From Alteromonas sp. KUL106 (GTDB lineage Bacteria > Pseudomonadota > Gammaproteobacteria > Enterobacterales > Alteromonadaceae), in assembly GCF_009811415.1 (NCBI RefSeq), contig NZ_BLIG01000038.1, forward strand, positions 1-62,653: a DNA stretch of 62,653 nucleotides, given 5' to 3'. Every line of letters begins with the position of its first letter. The stretch's first letter is position 1. The notes under the pieces are model-generated. The model saw nothing but the letters and a program-made list of their open reading frames with translations, was not told where the DNA came from and did no database searches. The translations under genes and the position numbers were made by a program. Of the stretch, positions 1 through 8,621 are shown in pieces.

Positions 1-254
1 TTTTTCAGACACCTCAAAAATTAAAACTTATCCAGTTTTTAAGTGCGACCCCTTAAAGGGTCCGCGACCGAGTGTCGGCCAGTTGGCGAATCTCGTTTCC
101 CGCTCCAAATTTTCAAACATCACGAAAATCTAAATATTTGCAGATGTATTGATGCGACCCCTTGATGGGTCCGCGACCGAGTGTCGGCCATTGCTTCGCA
201 ACGAGTTCAAATCTGTTTCCCACTCCAAATTTTCCAGATAACACGAAAATTTAA
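1..254 (+). repeat. Tandem ~109-bp repeats with tRNA-Gly-like 3' end
   Basis: Two nearly full units begin at 44 and 153 with TGCGACCCCTT. Both continue with a shared block GGGTCCGCGACCGAGTGTCG and end in CTCCAAATTTTC and an AAAAT-rich tail. Bases 1-27 look like the tail of a further unit cut by the window edge. Unit 1 contains AATCTCGTTTCCCGCTCCA (about 89-107). This matches the T-stem, acceptor strand, U73 discriminator and CCA of enterobacterial tRNA-Gly(GCC) as I remember it. Unit 2 keeps the other half of the T arm (ACGAGTTCAAATC). Neither unit can fold as a complete tRNA, so these are remnants, not tRNA genes. E. coli has a comparable arrangement behind tyrT. A duplicated integration site is the alternative. 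Confidence 0.7.
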
Positions 255-360
255 ACTCTCTTACACCCGAATTCATATTCCATAGTCACTGTTATTTTCT
301 ACGTGAAAGCTATCTGAACTTTCTGGTTTATTAGTGCTCAACTACTAGGTGCTTTTATGG

Positions 361-1155
361 ATGGATGCATTAATGGTAGAAGGAAGGGTTAATAGATATG
401 GGCTTGAGTGGTACTGTTTCGCTCAAATACGCCTGCCTAGTTCTTCTGCGCTTCATGCACTTTTGCTTTCACTTGGTATTAATGGGGGATTGTTACTAGC
501 GTTGGCATTCACCACCGCTAACAAACCTGCTGGTCAGCAACCTTTGCCTCCACTTTTGCTAAAAGCAGTTTTATTACAGCCGCCAACTATTACGCAAAAA
601 ACCGAGACTAAGCCAAAATTAGTACATAAGACTAATGCCGAGGTAGAGGGTGGTGTTGTACTCATAGAAGCAAAAAAGAAGGAAACCCCCTTAATCGCTA
701 GTAGACCGAAAAATGAATCTGAAGGGTCACAAGCGACTTTGGAAAAAGAAGTTTCTGCACAATCTTTGCTAAGGACAAAAGATGTCAGGCTGAGAATTCA
801 AGATGCGACGAAAAACTATATCAATCGTTTAAACGCACTACGTTTGCAAGACATCGCTAATCAATCACCTTCAAAGAAAACCCATTCAAATGTAAAAAGA
901 AACCTAAAACTTTCTAATCCCTACAATACCGAAAACGAAGATTTTCTCGAAAGCATAGAAATTGTTGTAGACTGCAGCACTTTTAAAGGAAAGTTATTTA
1001 GCGCCCTCAGTAAAAATAAGGGCGTCACGATTAAAGAACGTGATTTTCCCACTTTAGCGGGCGACGCAAAAAAGTCAGTTCAGGGTACGGTGAAGTGTCG
1101 AGATCACAAACGTTTTCAAACACACATTGATAAGTATTTAAACAAGCTACAATAG
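361..1155 (+). CDS. Hypothetical TonB-like envelope protein
   Basis: I do not recognise a named family. The protein is about 264 residues. It has one hydrophobic segment near residues 28-50 (LHALLLSLGINGGLLLALAF) and a short proline/leucine-rich stretch after it (PLPPLLLKAVLLQPP). A long lysine-rich region and a C-terminal domain with two cysteines (VDCS and VKCRDH) follow. The layout of an N-terminal anchor, Pro/Lys-rich linker and small C-terminal domain is that of TonB-like transducers, but the C-terminus has no TonB signature I can see. A GTG at 349 is in frame but falls inside the likely ribosome binding site (CTAGGTG), so ATG 361 or ATG 373 is preferred. It precedes a TonB-dependent receptor in the same direction, 455 bp away. 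Confidence 0.6.
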   Translation: MDALMVEGRVNRYGLEWYCFAQIRLPSSSALHALLLSLGINGGLLLALAFTTANKPAGQQPLPPLLLKAVLLQPPTITQKTETKPKLVHKTNAEVEGGVVLIEAKKKETPLIASRPKNESEGSQATLEKEVSAQSLLRTKDVRLRIQDATKNYINRLNALRLQDIANQSPSKKTHSNVKRNLKLSNPYNTENEDFLESIEIVVDCSTFKGKLFSALSKNKGVTIKERDFPTLAGDAKKSVQGTVKCRDHKRFQTHIDKYLNKLQ

Positions 1156-1610
1156 CCGCTATTTTTGAAGTTATACTAAAGTGTAAGCCTTGCGTTATCT
1201 CATTCTCTATTACTGATTCTATCTGCATTTACGCACTGTAATGAATCCTTATTCATCCTGATTTGCACTCATTTAGTGCGTTACTGCCTTGATTTCAACC
1301 CATTTCTCGTTAAATCTACGTTTTGGAAGTACTTCTGCACAATAAATGTGCACTCGATAGGGTATTAACAAGTCTATTTGAATATTAAATAGATTTTGGT
1401 GGGTAAATATGCATAATGCGCCGTTTTTTAGCGGTAATTTTGCTAATTACTCGTATTTTGATAGGCACATTGTTTGCAGAAATAGTTTGCAAAAAAGAGG
1501 CAGTGTAAAACGCATACCTCAAACATATTAAAAACAACTATCGCTTTCAAACTCCCTAATAAGCGCCAAAAAGAGCGCAACGGAGAGAAAGTATACTCGG
1601 AGAAACACAC
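1156..1610 (+). promoter_or_regulatory. Non-coding leader of the receptor gene, with operator-like palindrome
   Basis: No gene is seen in these 455 bp. The notable element is a perfect inverted repeat GTAATT-TTGCT-AATTAC at 1434-1450, shaped like a dimeric repressor site. About 30 bp further on, TTTGCA occurs twice close together (around 1471-1492). A run of GGAG just before the receptor start (about 1599) serves as its ribosome binding site. No consensus -35/-10 pair stands out. The regulator cannot be named from sequence. Confidence 0.3.
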
Positions 1611-4600
1611 ATGGCTTTTGATTTATCGAAGCAAAATAAGATGACTGTACTTGCTTGTGCAGTCGCTTCAGCGCTCGCGCTTAATTCGAGCGTAGTTAAC
1701 GCTCAAGAAGAGACTACTATTGAAGAAAAAGATGTCGAGAAAGTTGTCGTTACAGGTTCTCGTGTGGCGCAAGACTCTTCTTTAGAAGCCGCCAGTCCAG
1801 TACTAGCAATTAACGCGGGTGATATCAAAACATCAGGTCAAATCGACTTAGGTGCTATGCTTCGTGAATCGCCACAGCTTCAAGCTTCATTGCCGGGGTC
1901 ATTTTCTGCGTTTAATGGCACACCACTTGGTGCGAGCTTACTGAACCTGAGAAACTTGGGCAGTGAACGTACCCTTGTGATGGAAAATGGGCGTCGCCAT
2001 GTGTCGGGCATTGAAGGCACGGGTTCTGTTGACGTAAACACGATTTCAACAGCACTAATGCGAAATGTCGAGGTGCTTACTGGCGGTGCATCAGCGGTTT
2101 ATGGTGCCGACGCTGTGACCGGTGTTGTTAACTTCAATATGCGAAATGGCGCGTCTTTTGACGGCTTGGAGTTGCGTACACAGTCGGGCGTAAGTGATGA
2201 GATGGATGCTAATGAATTCTTCATCTCATTGGCAAATGGTTTCTCGTCCGATAAAGGCGAGCTAGTTTTTGCTGTTGAGTATCAAGAAACCAGTCCAGTT
2301 TTCGCGCGCGACAGAGATTTTGCTGGTTCAGGCCTCTACACTCAAGTCGCCAATACTTCTGCTACGCAAGCGGCTTTTGGCGTCGACTCTCGTTTTGCTA
2401 ACACGTGGGTTCCTGATTATCGTCTGCCAATTTCTAGCGATCGCGGCGTAATCTCGTTAACAGGAAGTGCGTTCTTCGACGTGTTAGGCTCTGGCGGTGC
2501 AGCAGGGTGTTCAACCCTTGGCTCTGCGATGATCCCTGCTTGTCAAGTTATTGGCGACAACGGTCTGAGAGCCTATAACCCGGGTGATGTGTATATCGGG
2601 CCGTTTGACGCCAGCGGTGGTGACGGTGTTCCAGGAAGCCCAGACAGTGAACTTATCCTCCCTGAGTCAAAACGCATCCTTGTTCAAGCCATCGCAAATT
2701 ACGAGGTTAATGAATATATTAACTTCTTTATCGACACCAAGTTTGTTCAAAGTGAAACCAAAGAGACTAATCAGGTAAACGGTTTCAACGATGATATCCC
2801 TATTTCACTGGATAACCCGTTCATTCCAGCGGAACTACTATCACAAATTAATCAATTGGAAGCAGAGGGTGAGAGCGTAAGCTTGGTCATGTCTCGTGAT
2901 GTTCTGGATTTTAATGCAACATCAAACCCAGAAGCACAGCGTAAAACCTTCAGAGTGGTAACAGGCTTTGACGGTTACATTCCAAACACTGAACTTGAAT
3001 ATGAAGTGTTCTATAACTACGGTCGTACAGATGCAGACATCACAAGTCGTCAACGTATCGAAGATCGTTATTTTGCAGCAATTGATGCAGTTGTCGATCC
3101 CTCTACAGGCAACACAGTGTGTCGTTCAGACTTAGATAGCAGTGCGTTGCCACCAACGTCACCATTTCCTACAGTAAACGGTAACTTTGGCTTTTTAACG
3201 TTCCAACCGGGTGATGGTTCGTGTGTACCAGTTAACCTATTTGGTAAAGATTCGATTAGTGCAGAAGCTGCTAACTTCATTTTCCAGCCGGGTACAGATC
3301 AAAACGATATCGTGCAAGAGAACTTCCTTGCCGTCGTTTCTGGTACGTCCGCCGACTTGTTTGAGTTACCAGCAGGTCCAATAGCTTTTGCTTTAGGTTA
3401 TGAGTGGCGCAGAGAGTCGAGCGAGTATACACCAAACACCTTCTCAGCTTTAGGCCTAACATTCGGTGAGTTGGACTCTCGAGCAGGCCCAACAAATCCA
3501 TCTAATGGTGAATACGACGTATCGGAATATTTCATGGAGGCAACAATTCCTCTACTAGAGGGAATGGAGTTTGCGGAAAGACTTGAGCTTCGCGCAGCTT
3601 ACAGAAGCTCTGACTACGATCCATATGGCACTCATGACGCATGGACTGTTGGTTCTATGTGGTCGCCGGTGGATACATTCAGCGTAAGAGCCACCTATTC
3701 AGAAGCGGTGCGTGTTCCAAACATCAATGAGGCGTTTGCTCCAACATTTGCGGCAACCTTGGGTGCTGGTAGTGACCCTTGTAACCAAAACTTCATTGAT
3801 GCAGGTTCTGAATTCCGTGAAGCAAACTGTATTGCACTAATTGGTGACGCAGTGGCTGACGGTAGCTATGACTCAACCAACTTCCTATCCGCGTTTGTCG
3901 CAGGTACGACAGGTGGTAACCCTGATTTGGACCCGGAAGAAGCCGAGACGCTAACAGTGGGTACTGTTTGGAGACCAGAGGGTGAATTTGACGGTTTATT
4001 TGATGGCCTTGTAGTGACGCTTGATTATTACAACATCCAAATAGATGGCCTGATTGATAGCCTGACAGGTTTTGATATTGCATCTAACTGTGTTGATGCG
4101 CCAACTATCAACAACCAATTCTGTGATGCAGTAGACAGGGATGCAAGTAATGGTTTTATTACTAACTTCCGTTCAGGCTTTATCAACCTAGCAGCAGTAG
4201 AAACGTCAGGTATTGATTTCCGTGTTGACTACGGTTTTGATTTATCTAAATTTGCTGAGACCGATGGCAGACTTGAGTTTAGTATCAACGGTACTAACTT
4301 CTTGAAGAACGATGAAGTGCGTGATGTCAGCGCACCAAATGAAGTTACAGATGTGCTTGGTACGTTCACCCGTCCTGAGTGGATTGTTAACATGAACGTT
4401 GATTACCTTATTGGTGATTTCGTTATTGGTTGGCGTGGTCGTTACGAAGGAAGTCAATTACTTCCTGGCCTAGAAAATCAAGATATTGAAAACAACCCTG
4501 ACTTTATCAGTCAGACGCATACTGGGTCTGCGGTGGTGCATGACTTCTCGCTATCTTATAACTTCAAAGATAACCTAGAAGTTTATGGCGGTATTAACAA

Positions 4601-4694
4601 TGCATTCGAAGAAGACCCGTACCTTGGTACACTTTCTCGCCCAGCTGGTCCGCGCGGGAGATTCTACTTCGTTGGTGTTAACTACACCATGTAA
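1611..4694 (+). CDS. TonB-dependent outer-membrane receptor
   Basis: This 1027-residue protein takes a bound substrate across the outer membrane using TonB energy. A signal peptide (residues 1-31, cut after VVNA) is followed by the TonB-box-like VEKVVVTGSR. The plug domain (about 45-180) has the usual LNLRNLGSERTLVMENGRR and YGADAVTGVVNF motifs. The barrel continues to a C-terminal strand ending in the aromatic-rich GRFYFVGVNYTM. The subtype is the one common in Alteromonadales, Sphingomonads and Xanthomonads, often tied to sugar or peptide uptake. No siderophore-specific feature is visible and the substrate is unknown. No uptake or degradation genes are adjacent. A strong terminator follows 18 bp after the stop codon. 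Confidence 0.93.
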   Translation: MAFDLSKQNKMTVLACAVASALALNSSVVNAQEETTIEEKDVEKVVVTGSRVAQDSSLEAASPVLAINAGDIKTSGQIDLGAMLRESPQLQASLPGSFSAFNGTPLGASLLNLRNLGSERTLVMENGRRHVSGIEGTGSVDVNTISTALMRNVEVLTGGASAVYGADAVTGVVNFNMRNGASFDGLELRTQSGVSDEMDANEFFISLANGFSSDKGELVFAVEYQETSPVFARDRDFAGSGLYTQVANTSATQAAFGVDSRFANTWVPDYRLPISSDRGVISLTGSAFFDVLGSGGAAGCSTLGSAMIPACQVIGDNGLRAYNPGDVYIGPFDASGGDGVPGSPDSELILPESKRILVQAIANYEVNEYINFFIDTKFVQSETKETNQVNGFNDDIPISLDNPFIPAELLSQINQLEAEGESVSLVMSRDVLDFNATSNPEAQRKTFRVVTGFDGYIPNTELEYEVFYNYGRTDADITSRQRIEDRYFAAIDAVVDPSTGNTVCRSDLDSSALPPTSPFPTVNGNFGFLTFQPGDGSCVPVNLFGKDSISAEAANFIFQPGTDQNDIVQENFLAVVSGTSADLFELPAGPIAFALGYEWRRESSEYTPNTFSALGLTFGELDSRAGPTNPSNGEYDVSEYFMEATIPLLEGMEFAERLELRAAYRSSDYDPYGTHDAWTVGSMWSPVDTFSVRATYSEAVRVPNINEAFAPTFAATLGAGSDPCNQNFIDAGSEFREANCIALIGDAVADGSYDSTNFLSAFVAGTTGGNPDLDPEEAETLTVGTVWRPEGEFDGLFDGLVVTLDYYNIQIDGLIDSLTGFDIASNCVDAPTINNQFCDAVDRDASNGFITNFRSGFINLAAVETSGIDFRVDYGFDLSKFAETDGRLEFSINGTNFLKNDEVRDVSAPNEVTDVLGTFTRPEWIVNMNVDYLIGDFVIGWRGRYEGSQLLPGLENQDIENNPDFISQTHTGSAVVHDFSLSYNFKDNLEVYGGINNAFEEDPYLGTLSRPAGPRGRFYFVGVNYTM

Positions 4695-4712
4695 GGTCAA
4701 TCAGTAAACATT

Positions 4713-4750
4713 AAAACCCAACATGCGTTTTCTCATGTTGGGTTTTTTTA
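4713..4750 (+). terminator. Rho-independent terminator of the receptor gene
   Basis: A perfect 13-bp stem (AAAACCCAACATG at 4713-4725 with CATGTTGGGTTTT at 4734-4746) and an 8-nt loop run into a T tract. The stem begins 18 bp after the receptor stop codon. Confidence 0.9.
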
Positions 4751-4922
4751 TTTGTGCATCTCATACACTAGACTTACTAAGGAATGGCAAAGTGTACATT
4801 CTTAGTTGAAACGTCACCTAGTAAAGATTATGTTAGTCATTATGTGACTGGTCTAACCAGGTGGGGCTTTCTTTTTTAAAAGTAAAGCAGTAATTCATTT
4901 TTTGAGCTTATAGAAAGTCAGC

Positions 4923-5393
4923 GTGAACACGATGTCAAACAACTACGTACTTAATACCTATAATAAATTTCTAAAACTGCCCTTTGGCAAAAAACTGTTT
5001 AGCTGGTATTCAGCACGCAGAGCGCCTTATTTTTCAACCGTCTCCCCGCTTATTACTGACATTAAACCTAACTACTGTGAAGTGCTTATTAAAAAGCGCA
5101 AAGGGGTAGAAAATCACATCGGCACGGTTCACGTTATTGCTATATGCAATGGCTTAGAGATGGCTATGGGTTTCATGTGCGAAGCATCGATTCCTAAAAA
5201 TCTTAGGTGGATCCCCAAAGGCATGGAAGTAAAGTATCCGGCAAAGGCAGACTCAGACATTCGCTGTGTCGCTGAAGTGCCTGCCGATGCGTGGAAGCCG
5301 GGTGATCTACCCATTGTAGTAAAAGCGTACAACGCGTCAGGCAATGTGGTTGTCGACGGCACTATAACCGTTTGGGTAAGTGAAAAACGTTAA
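4923..5393 (+). CDS. DUF4442 hotdog-fold thioesterase-like protein
   Basis: The 156-residue protein resembles the DUF4442 group of hotdog-fold proteins, related to acyl-CoA thioesterases. Signs are the N-terminal helix, the PYFSTVSPLITDIKPNYCEV strand pair, and a central helix with NHIGTVHVIAICNGLEMAMG, where family members carry the N-x-x-G-T/V-H pattern. A closing beta sheet follows. The substrate is unknown, and the comparison rests on pattern memory. GTG 4923 has a GAAAG ribosome site 5 nt upstream. An in-frame ATG at 4932 is the alternative start. The gene stands alone, with terminators on both sides, so it is probably a single transcription unit. Confidence 0.75.
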   Translation: MNTMSNNYVLNTYNKFLKLPFGKKLFSWYSARRAPYFSTVSPLITDIKPNYCEVLIKKRKGVENHIGTVHVIAICNGLEMAMGFMCEASIPKNLRWIPKGMEVKYPAKADSDIRCVAEVPADAWKPGDLPIVVKAYNASGNVVVDGTITVWVSEKR

Positions 5394-5410
5394 CACGTAA
5401 ACGTGTGCTA

Positions 5411-5436
5411 AGGCGGCCGCATCAGCGGCCTTTTTT
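5411..5436 (+). terminator. Rho-independent terminator
   Basis: A GGCCGC-ATCA-GCGGCC hairpin (5415-5430) is followed by TTTTTT (5431-5436), just after the DUF4442 gene. Confidence 0.88.
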
Positions 5437-5486
5437 GTTTTTTCCAGCTGCTGATTATTACGTATTTACTACACGGCGTTTTGTAT

Positions 5487-5516
5487 TTGACAGAAAAACA
5501 TTATCCAACTAAGAAT
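5487..5516 (+). promoter_or_regulatory. Candidate sigma-70 promoter for maoP
   Basis: A perfect TTGACA (5487-5492) lies 18 bp from AAGAAT (5511-5516). This is 110 bp upstream of the maoP start. The -35 is strong and the -10 is only fair. Confidence 0.35.
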
Positions 5517-5625
5517 AACAGAGCAAACGATTGAGGCGCTAAATCGGTAGTTTATTTCATTCAACTATTTTTTGTGGCAAAGTCCTGGCGAATTATCTCA
5601 GGTTGTCACGATTGAAGAGGTTAAG

Positions 5626-6003
5626 ATGTCTGTGATCACAAAAGAGCAAGTTACCAGTAAACCCTTTGCAGATAAGAAACACTATCCTTACGGTTTTGCC
5701 CGTTCAGGCGATTTTTCTATCAATGAGAGTAAACTGCTTCAATCTTATGGAGGCTTGTTTGCTGCCTTAGTCGATGGAAAAATAACGCCAGAGAATGATG
5801 AAGAACAGGCGTATTTAGAGTCGGCACTCGGACACCGTGAACCTGCGACACCGCAAGAAAAAGCGTGGCTAAAATACCAAGCGCGAATTAATAGGCCAAA
5901 AACGGCAAGTATTTACGGTTCTAAAAAACCTGCTGTTGACGACGTAGACGATGATACGGACATGAGCGATAACAGTGATTTAGATATTGACCTTGATGAC
6001 TAA
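5626..6003 (+). CDS. maoP: MaoP (YifE/DUF413) Ori-macrodomain protein
   Basis: E. coli MaoP (YifE) acts with the maoS site to organise the Ori macrodomain of the chromosome. The match covers the whole small protein: KKHYPYGFARSGDFSINESKLL (compare the KHYPRGFSRHGDF block), the GGLFAAL stretch, a central EREPAT-like segment (GHREPATPQEKAWLKYQARI), and a very acidic tail rich in Asp. ATG 5626 is chosen because GAAGAGG sits 6 nt upstream. A TTG at 5572 in the same frame has no ribosome site. In E. coli yifE lies close to the ilvLXGMEDA genes and here it directly precedes ilvIH, so the neighbourhood supports the call. The length is about 125 residues. Confidence 0.9.
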   Translation: MSVITKEQVTSKPFADKKHYPYGFARSGDFSINESKLLQSYGGLFAALVDGKITPENDEEQAYLESALGHREPATPQEKAWLKYQARINRPKTASIYGSKKPAVDDVDDDTDMSDNSDLDIDLDD

Positions 6004-6009
6004 GCGATA

Positions 6010-6040
6010 GCCTTTGTGCGCTTGATTGTTGCACAAAGGC
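6010..6040 (+). terminator. Inverted repeat after maoP, possible terminator
   Basis: A perfect 10-bp stem (GCCTTTGTGC at 6010-6019 with GCACAAAGGC at 6031-6040) has an 11-nt loop and starts 6 bp after the stop codon. A T-rich stretch follows only about 16 bp later, so termination strength is uncertain. Confidence 0.6.
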
Positions 6041-6072
6041 AAAGCGAGAGGTCCTGTTTTTTCTTTTCTGTT

Positions 6073-6262
6073 AAATTAATGTAAATTCCCATCCTATTTT
6101 TCGTGAAAATAATCTGCATATCGAAATATTTATCCTAATTATTACGAATATTGGGATATATATCTCACTTTTACGCAATTTGGTGTTTTATCTTCCTATT
6201 ACCTTAGATATAGTCGGGGCATCGTCAACGTACGCTGACAAACCCCCCAACCCATTACAGGA
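6073..6262 (+). promoter_or_regulatory. AT-rich control region before ilvIH
   Basis: The strongly AT-rich block at about 6065-6180 contains short inverted elements such as CGAAATATTTATCC...ATTACGAATATT. The ribosome binding site of ilvI is at the end (CAGGAG, 6258-6263). E. coli ilvIH is Lrp-controlled through several AT-rich sites, and this region could play that role by analogy. I found no attenuator-type leader peptide with runs of Ile, Val or Leu codons followed by paired hairpins. Confidence 0.3.
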
Positions 6263-6272
6263 GAAAAGCACT

Positions 6273-7991
6273 GTGAAAATGATGTCGGGCGCAGCCATGG
6301 TGGTTGAAGCGCTAAAAGATGTAGGAGTGACACACGTGTTCGGTTACCCAGGTGGTGCCGTACTAGACATTTATGACGCATTATTTGCGCAAGATGATGT
6401 CAAACACGTCCTCGTACGTCATGAACAGGCAGCCGCTCATATGGCGGATGGTTATGCACGTTCAACTGGCAAAACCGGCACAGTGCTCGTCACGTCAGGT
6501 CCAGGCGCTACCAACACTATTACAGGTATAGCTACTGCGTACATGGACTCTATCCCGATGGTTGTTTTGTCGGGACAAGTGCCTTCCAAGCACATTGGTG
6601 AAGACGCATTCCAAGAAACTGACATGGTAGGGTGCTCACGCCCCATCGTTAAGCACAGCTTTTTGGTAAAGCGCGCGGTAGATATTCCAGAAGCGATTGC
6701 TAAAGCTTACTACATTGCGAACACAGGTCGTCCTGGTCCGGTGGTAGTAGATTTGCCAAAAGACATTGTGAACGTAGCAGAAGAGCACCCATACGTGTTC
6801 CCAACTGATGTGACTATGCGTTCTTACAACCCAACCGAAAAAGGTCACCCTAAGCAGGTCAAAAAGGCGGTTGAGTCACTACTTAAAGCGGAGCGTCCTG
6901 TTCTTTATGTTGGTGGCGGCGCGGTAGCCTGCGATGCGTCAGAAAAAGTCATTGAGTTAGCTGAAAAGCTAAATGCACCGGTAACTTGTACGTTAATGGG
7001 CCTTGGTGCTATGCCGGGTACACACAAACAATTTATCGGTATGCTAGGTATGCACGGTACGCTGGAAGCGAACAAAACCATGCATAATGCCGACTGCATC
7101 ATTGCGTTAGGGGCACGTTTTGACGACCGTGTTACCAATAACGTTGATAAGTTCTGCCCCCATGCTGATATTATCCACGTTGATATTGACCCAGCGTCTA
7201 TATCTAAGACCGTAAATGCTCACATTCCTGTGGTAGGTTCGGTCGATAAGGTACTTGATCAGATCTTGAGTCAGGTAAATAAAAAAGATTTATCAGGCCA
7301 AAGCGAGAAGCTAGCCGACTGGTGGCAGCAAATTGAAACTTGGCGTTCTCGTCAGTGCTTAAACTACGCACAAGGCGAAGAGGTCATTAAACCCCAGCGC
7401 GTTATCGAAGCCCTGTATAAACACACAGACGGTAAAGCCTATGTAAGTTCCGACGTAGGTCAGCACCAAATGTTTGCGGCGCTTTATTATCCTTATGATA
7501 AACCGCGTCAGTGGATTAACTCAGGTGGTCTTGGCACCATGGGCTTTGGTTTACCGGCTGCAATGGGCGTGCAGTTCGCACACCCAGGCTCAACGTCTGT
7601 GGTCGTAACCGGTGACGGTAGTATTCAAATGAATATTCAAGAGCTATCGACCTGTTTGCAGTACAACTTGCCTATCAAGATTATCTCATTGAACAACCGT
7701 GCGTTGGGTATGGTGCGTCAATGGCAGGATATGATTTATAAAGGGCGTCACTCACATTCATACATGGATTCAATGCCTGACTTTGTGAAGTTGGCAGAAG
7801 CCTACGGACATGTGGGTATAAAAGTAGACAAGCTCGACGAGCTCGACGCAGCAATGGAGAAATGTTTCAGCTACACAGATCGCTTAGTGTTTATGGACAT
7901 AGCAGTAGACCAAAACGAACACGTATATCCAATGCAAATTAAGTTTGGCGCAATGGATGACATGCGCTTAAGCAAGACGGAGCGAACCTGA
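6273..7991 (+). CDS. ilvI: Acetolactate synthase large (catalytic) subunit
   Basis: This TPP enzyme joins two pyruvates, or pyruvate and 2-ketobutyrate, in the first common step of valine, leucine and isoleucine synthesis. Near the N-terminus are [12 protein letters not shown] and [15 protein letters not shown]. The catalytic glutamate follows in [15 protein letters not shown]. The central domain has [13 protein letters not shown] and YVGGGAV. The C-terminal TPP-binding motif is [14 protein letters not shown]...NN. The end, [20 protein letters not shown], closely resembles E. coli IlvI rather than IlvB or IlvG. A GTG at 6273 is 9 nt from CAGGAG and gives 572 residues, near the IlvI length of 574. 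The frame extends upstream to about 6180 but without a ribosome site. The stop overlaps the ilvH start by one base. Confidence 0.95.
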   Translation: MKMMSGAAMVVEALKDVGVTHVFGYPGGAVLDIYDALFAQDDVKHVLVRHEQAAAHMADGYARSTGKTGTVLVTSGPGATNTITGIATAYMDSIPMVVLSGQVPSKHIGEDAFQETDMVGCSRPIVKHSFLVKRAVDIPEAIAKAYYIANTGRPGPVVVDLPKDIVNVAEEHPYVFPTDVTMRSYNPTEKGHPKQVKKAVESLLKAERPVLYVGGGAVACDASEKVIELAEKLNAPVTCTLMGLGAMPGTHKQFIGMLGMHGTLEANKTMHNADCIIALGARFDDRVTNNVDKFCPHADIIHVDIDPASISKTVNAHIPVVGSVDKVLDQILSQVNKKDLSGQSEKLADWWQQIETWRSRQCLNYAQGEEVIKPQRVIEALYKHTDGKAYVSSDVGQHQMFAALYYPYDKPRQWINSGGLGTMGFGLPAAMGVQFAHPGSTSVVVTGDGSIQMNIQELSTCLQYNLPIKIISLNNRALGMVRQWQDMIYKGRHSHSYMDSMPDFVKLAEAYGHVGIKVDKLDELDAAMEKCFSYTDRLVFMDIAVDQNEHVYPMQIKFGAMDDMRLSKTERT

Positions 7992-8488
7992 TGAAACGAA
8001 TTATCTCTGTATTAATGGAAAATGCCCCGGGCGCACTATCTCGTATCGTGGGTGTGTTTTCCCAACGTGGTTACAACGTTGACTCACTATGTGTGGCACC
8101 GACTGATGATGCGAGCCTTTCACGCCTTACCATCATTACACATGGCGATGACAAGGTTATCGAGCAAATTACTAAGCAAGTGAATAAGCTTATTGATGTG
8201 CTTAAAGTGGTCGATCTCACCGAAGGTACACACATTGAGCGCGAGCTTATGTTGATCAAAGTAGCCACGCGTACTGAATCCGTTCGTGCCGAAGTAAAGC
8301 GTAATGCCGATATCTTCCGTGCGCGCATCGTGGATGTGAACGTAAACAATTACACCATTGAGATCACGGGAACCACCGATAAATTAGACGCATTTGCTAC
8401 AACAATGGGGCAATGTGCTGAAATTATCGAATCATCGCGCACCGGTGTGTGTGGTCTTGCACGAGGTGATAGGGCGCTTCGTCCATAG
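7991..8488 (+). CDS. ilvH: Acetolactate synthase regulatory subunit
   Basis: This small subunit activates the catalytic subunit and confers feedback inhibition by valine. The protein is 165 residues with an N-terminal ACT domain (RIISVLMENAPGALSRIVGV and QRGYNVDSLCVAPTDD). The C-terminal half continues with REL-MLIKV and ends in GVCGLARGDRALRP. IlvH of E. coli is 163 residues with the same landmarks. The start ATG shares its A with the TGA of ilvI, so the two are translationally coupled. A strong terminator follows. Confidence 0.95.
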   Translation: MKRIISVLMENAPGALSRIVGVFSQRGYNVDSLCVAPTDDASLSRLTIITHGDDKVIEQITKQVNKLIDVLKVVDLTEGTHIERELMLIKVATRTESVRAEVKRNADIFRARIVDVNVNNYTIEITGTTDKLDAFATTMGQCAEIIESSRTGVCGLARGDRALRP

Positions 8489-8518
8489 GTGATACGATAT
8501 AAAAAGCAAAGAGTGACC

Positions 8519-8549
8519 AAAAAGGCTGTCTTTTAGACAGCCTTTTTTT
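8519..8549 (+). terminator. Rho-independent terminator of ilvIH
   Basis: An 11-bp stem (AAAGGCTGTCT with AGACAGCCTTT, 8521-8545) has a 3-nt loop and a T tract. It lies 33 bp after ilvH. Confidence 0.92.
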
Positions 8550-8621
8550 GTGCAGACAGTTACTAGGCGCGTGTAATAACGCAGTTATGGCAGAAAGAGG
8601 GAACAGGCAAGATTGTCGAAC

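Noticed and set aside
44..254. Intact tRNA-Gly genes
   Set aside because: The acceptor 5' strand and a full cloverleaf are missing. Only 3' pieces remain, so these are listed as repeats.
44..254. CRISPR array
   Set aside because: Units are long, adjacent and only two or three, with no short repeats and spacers and no cas genes.
6041..6272. ilv attenuator with leader peptide
   Set aside because: No short ORF rich in Ile, Val or Leu codons and no alternative hairpins followed by a T run were found.
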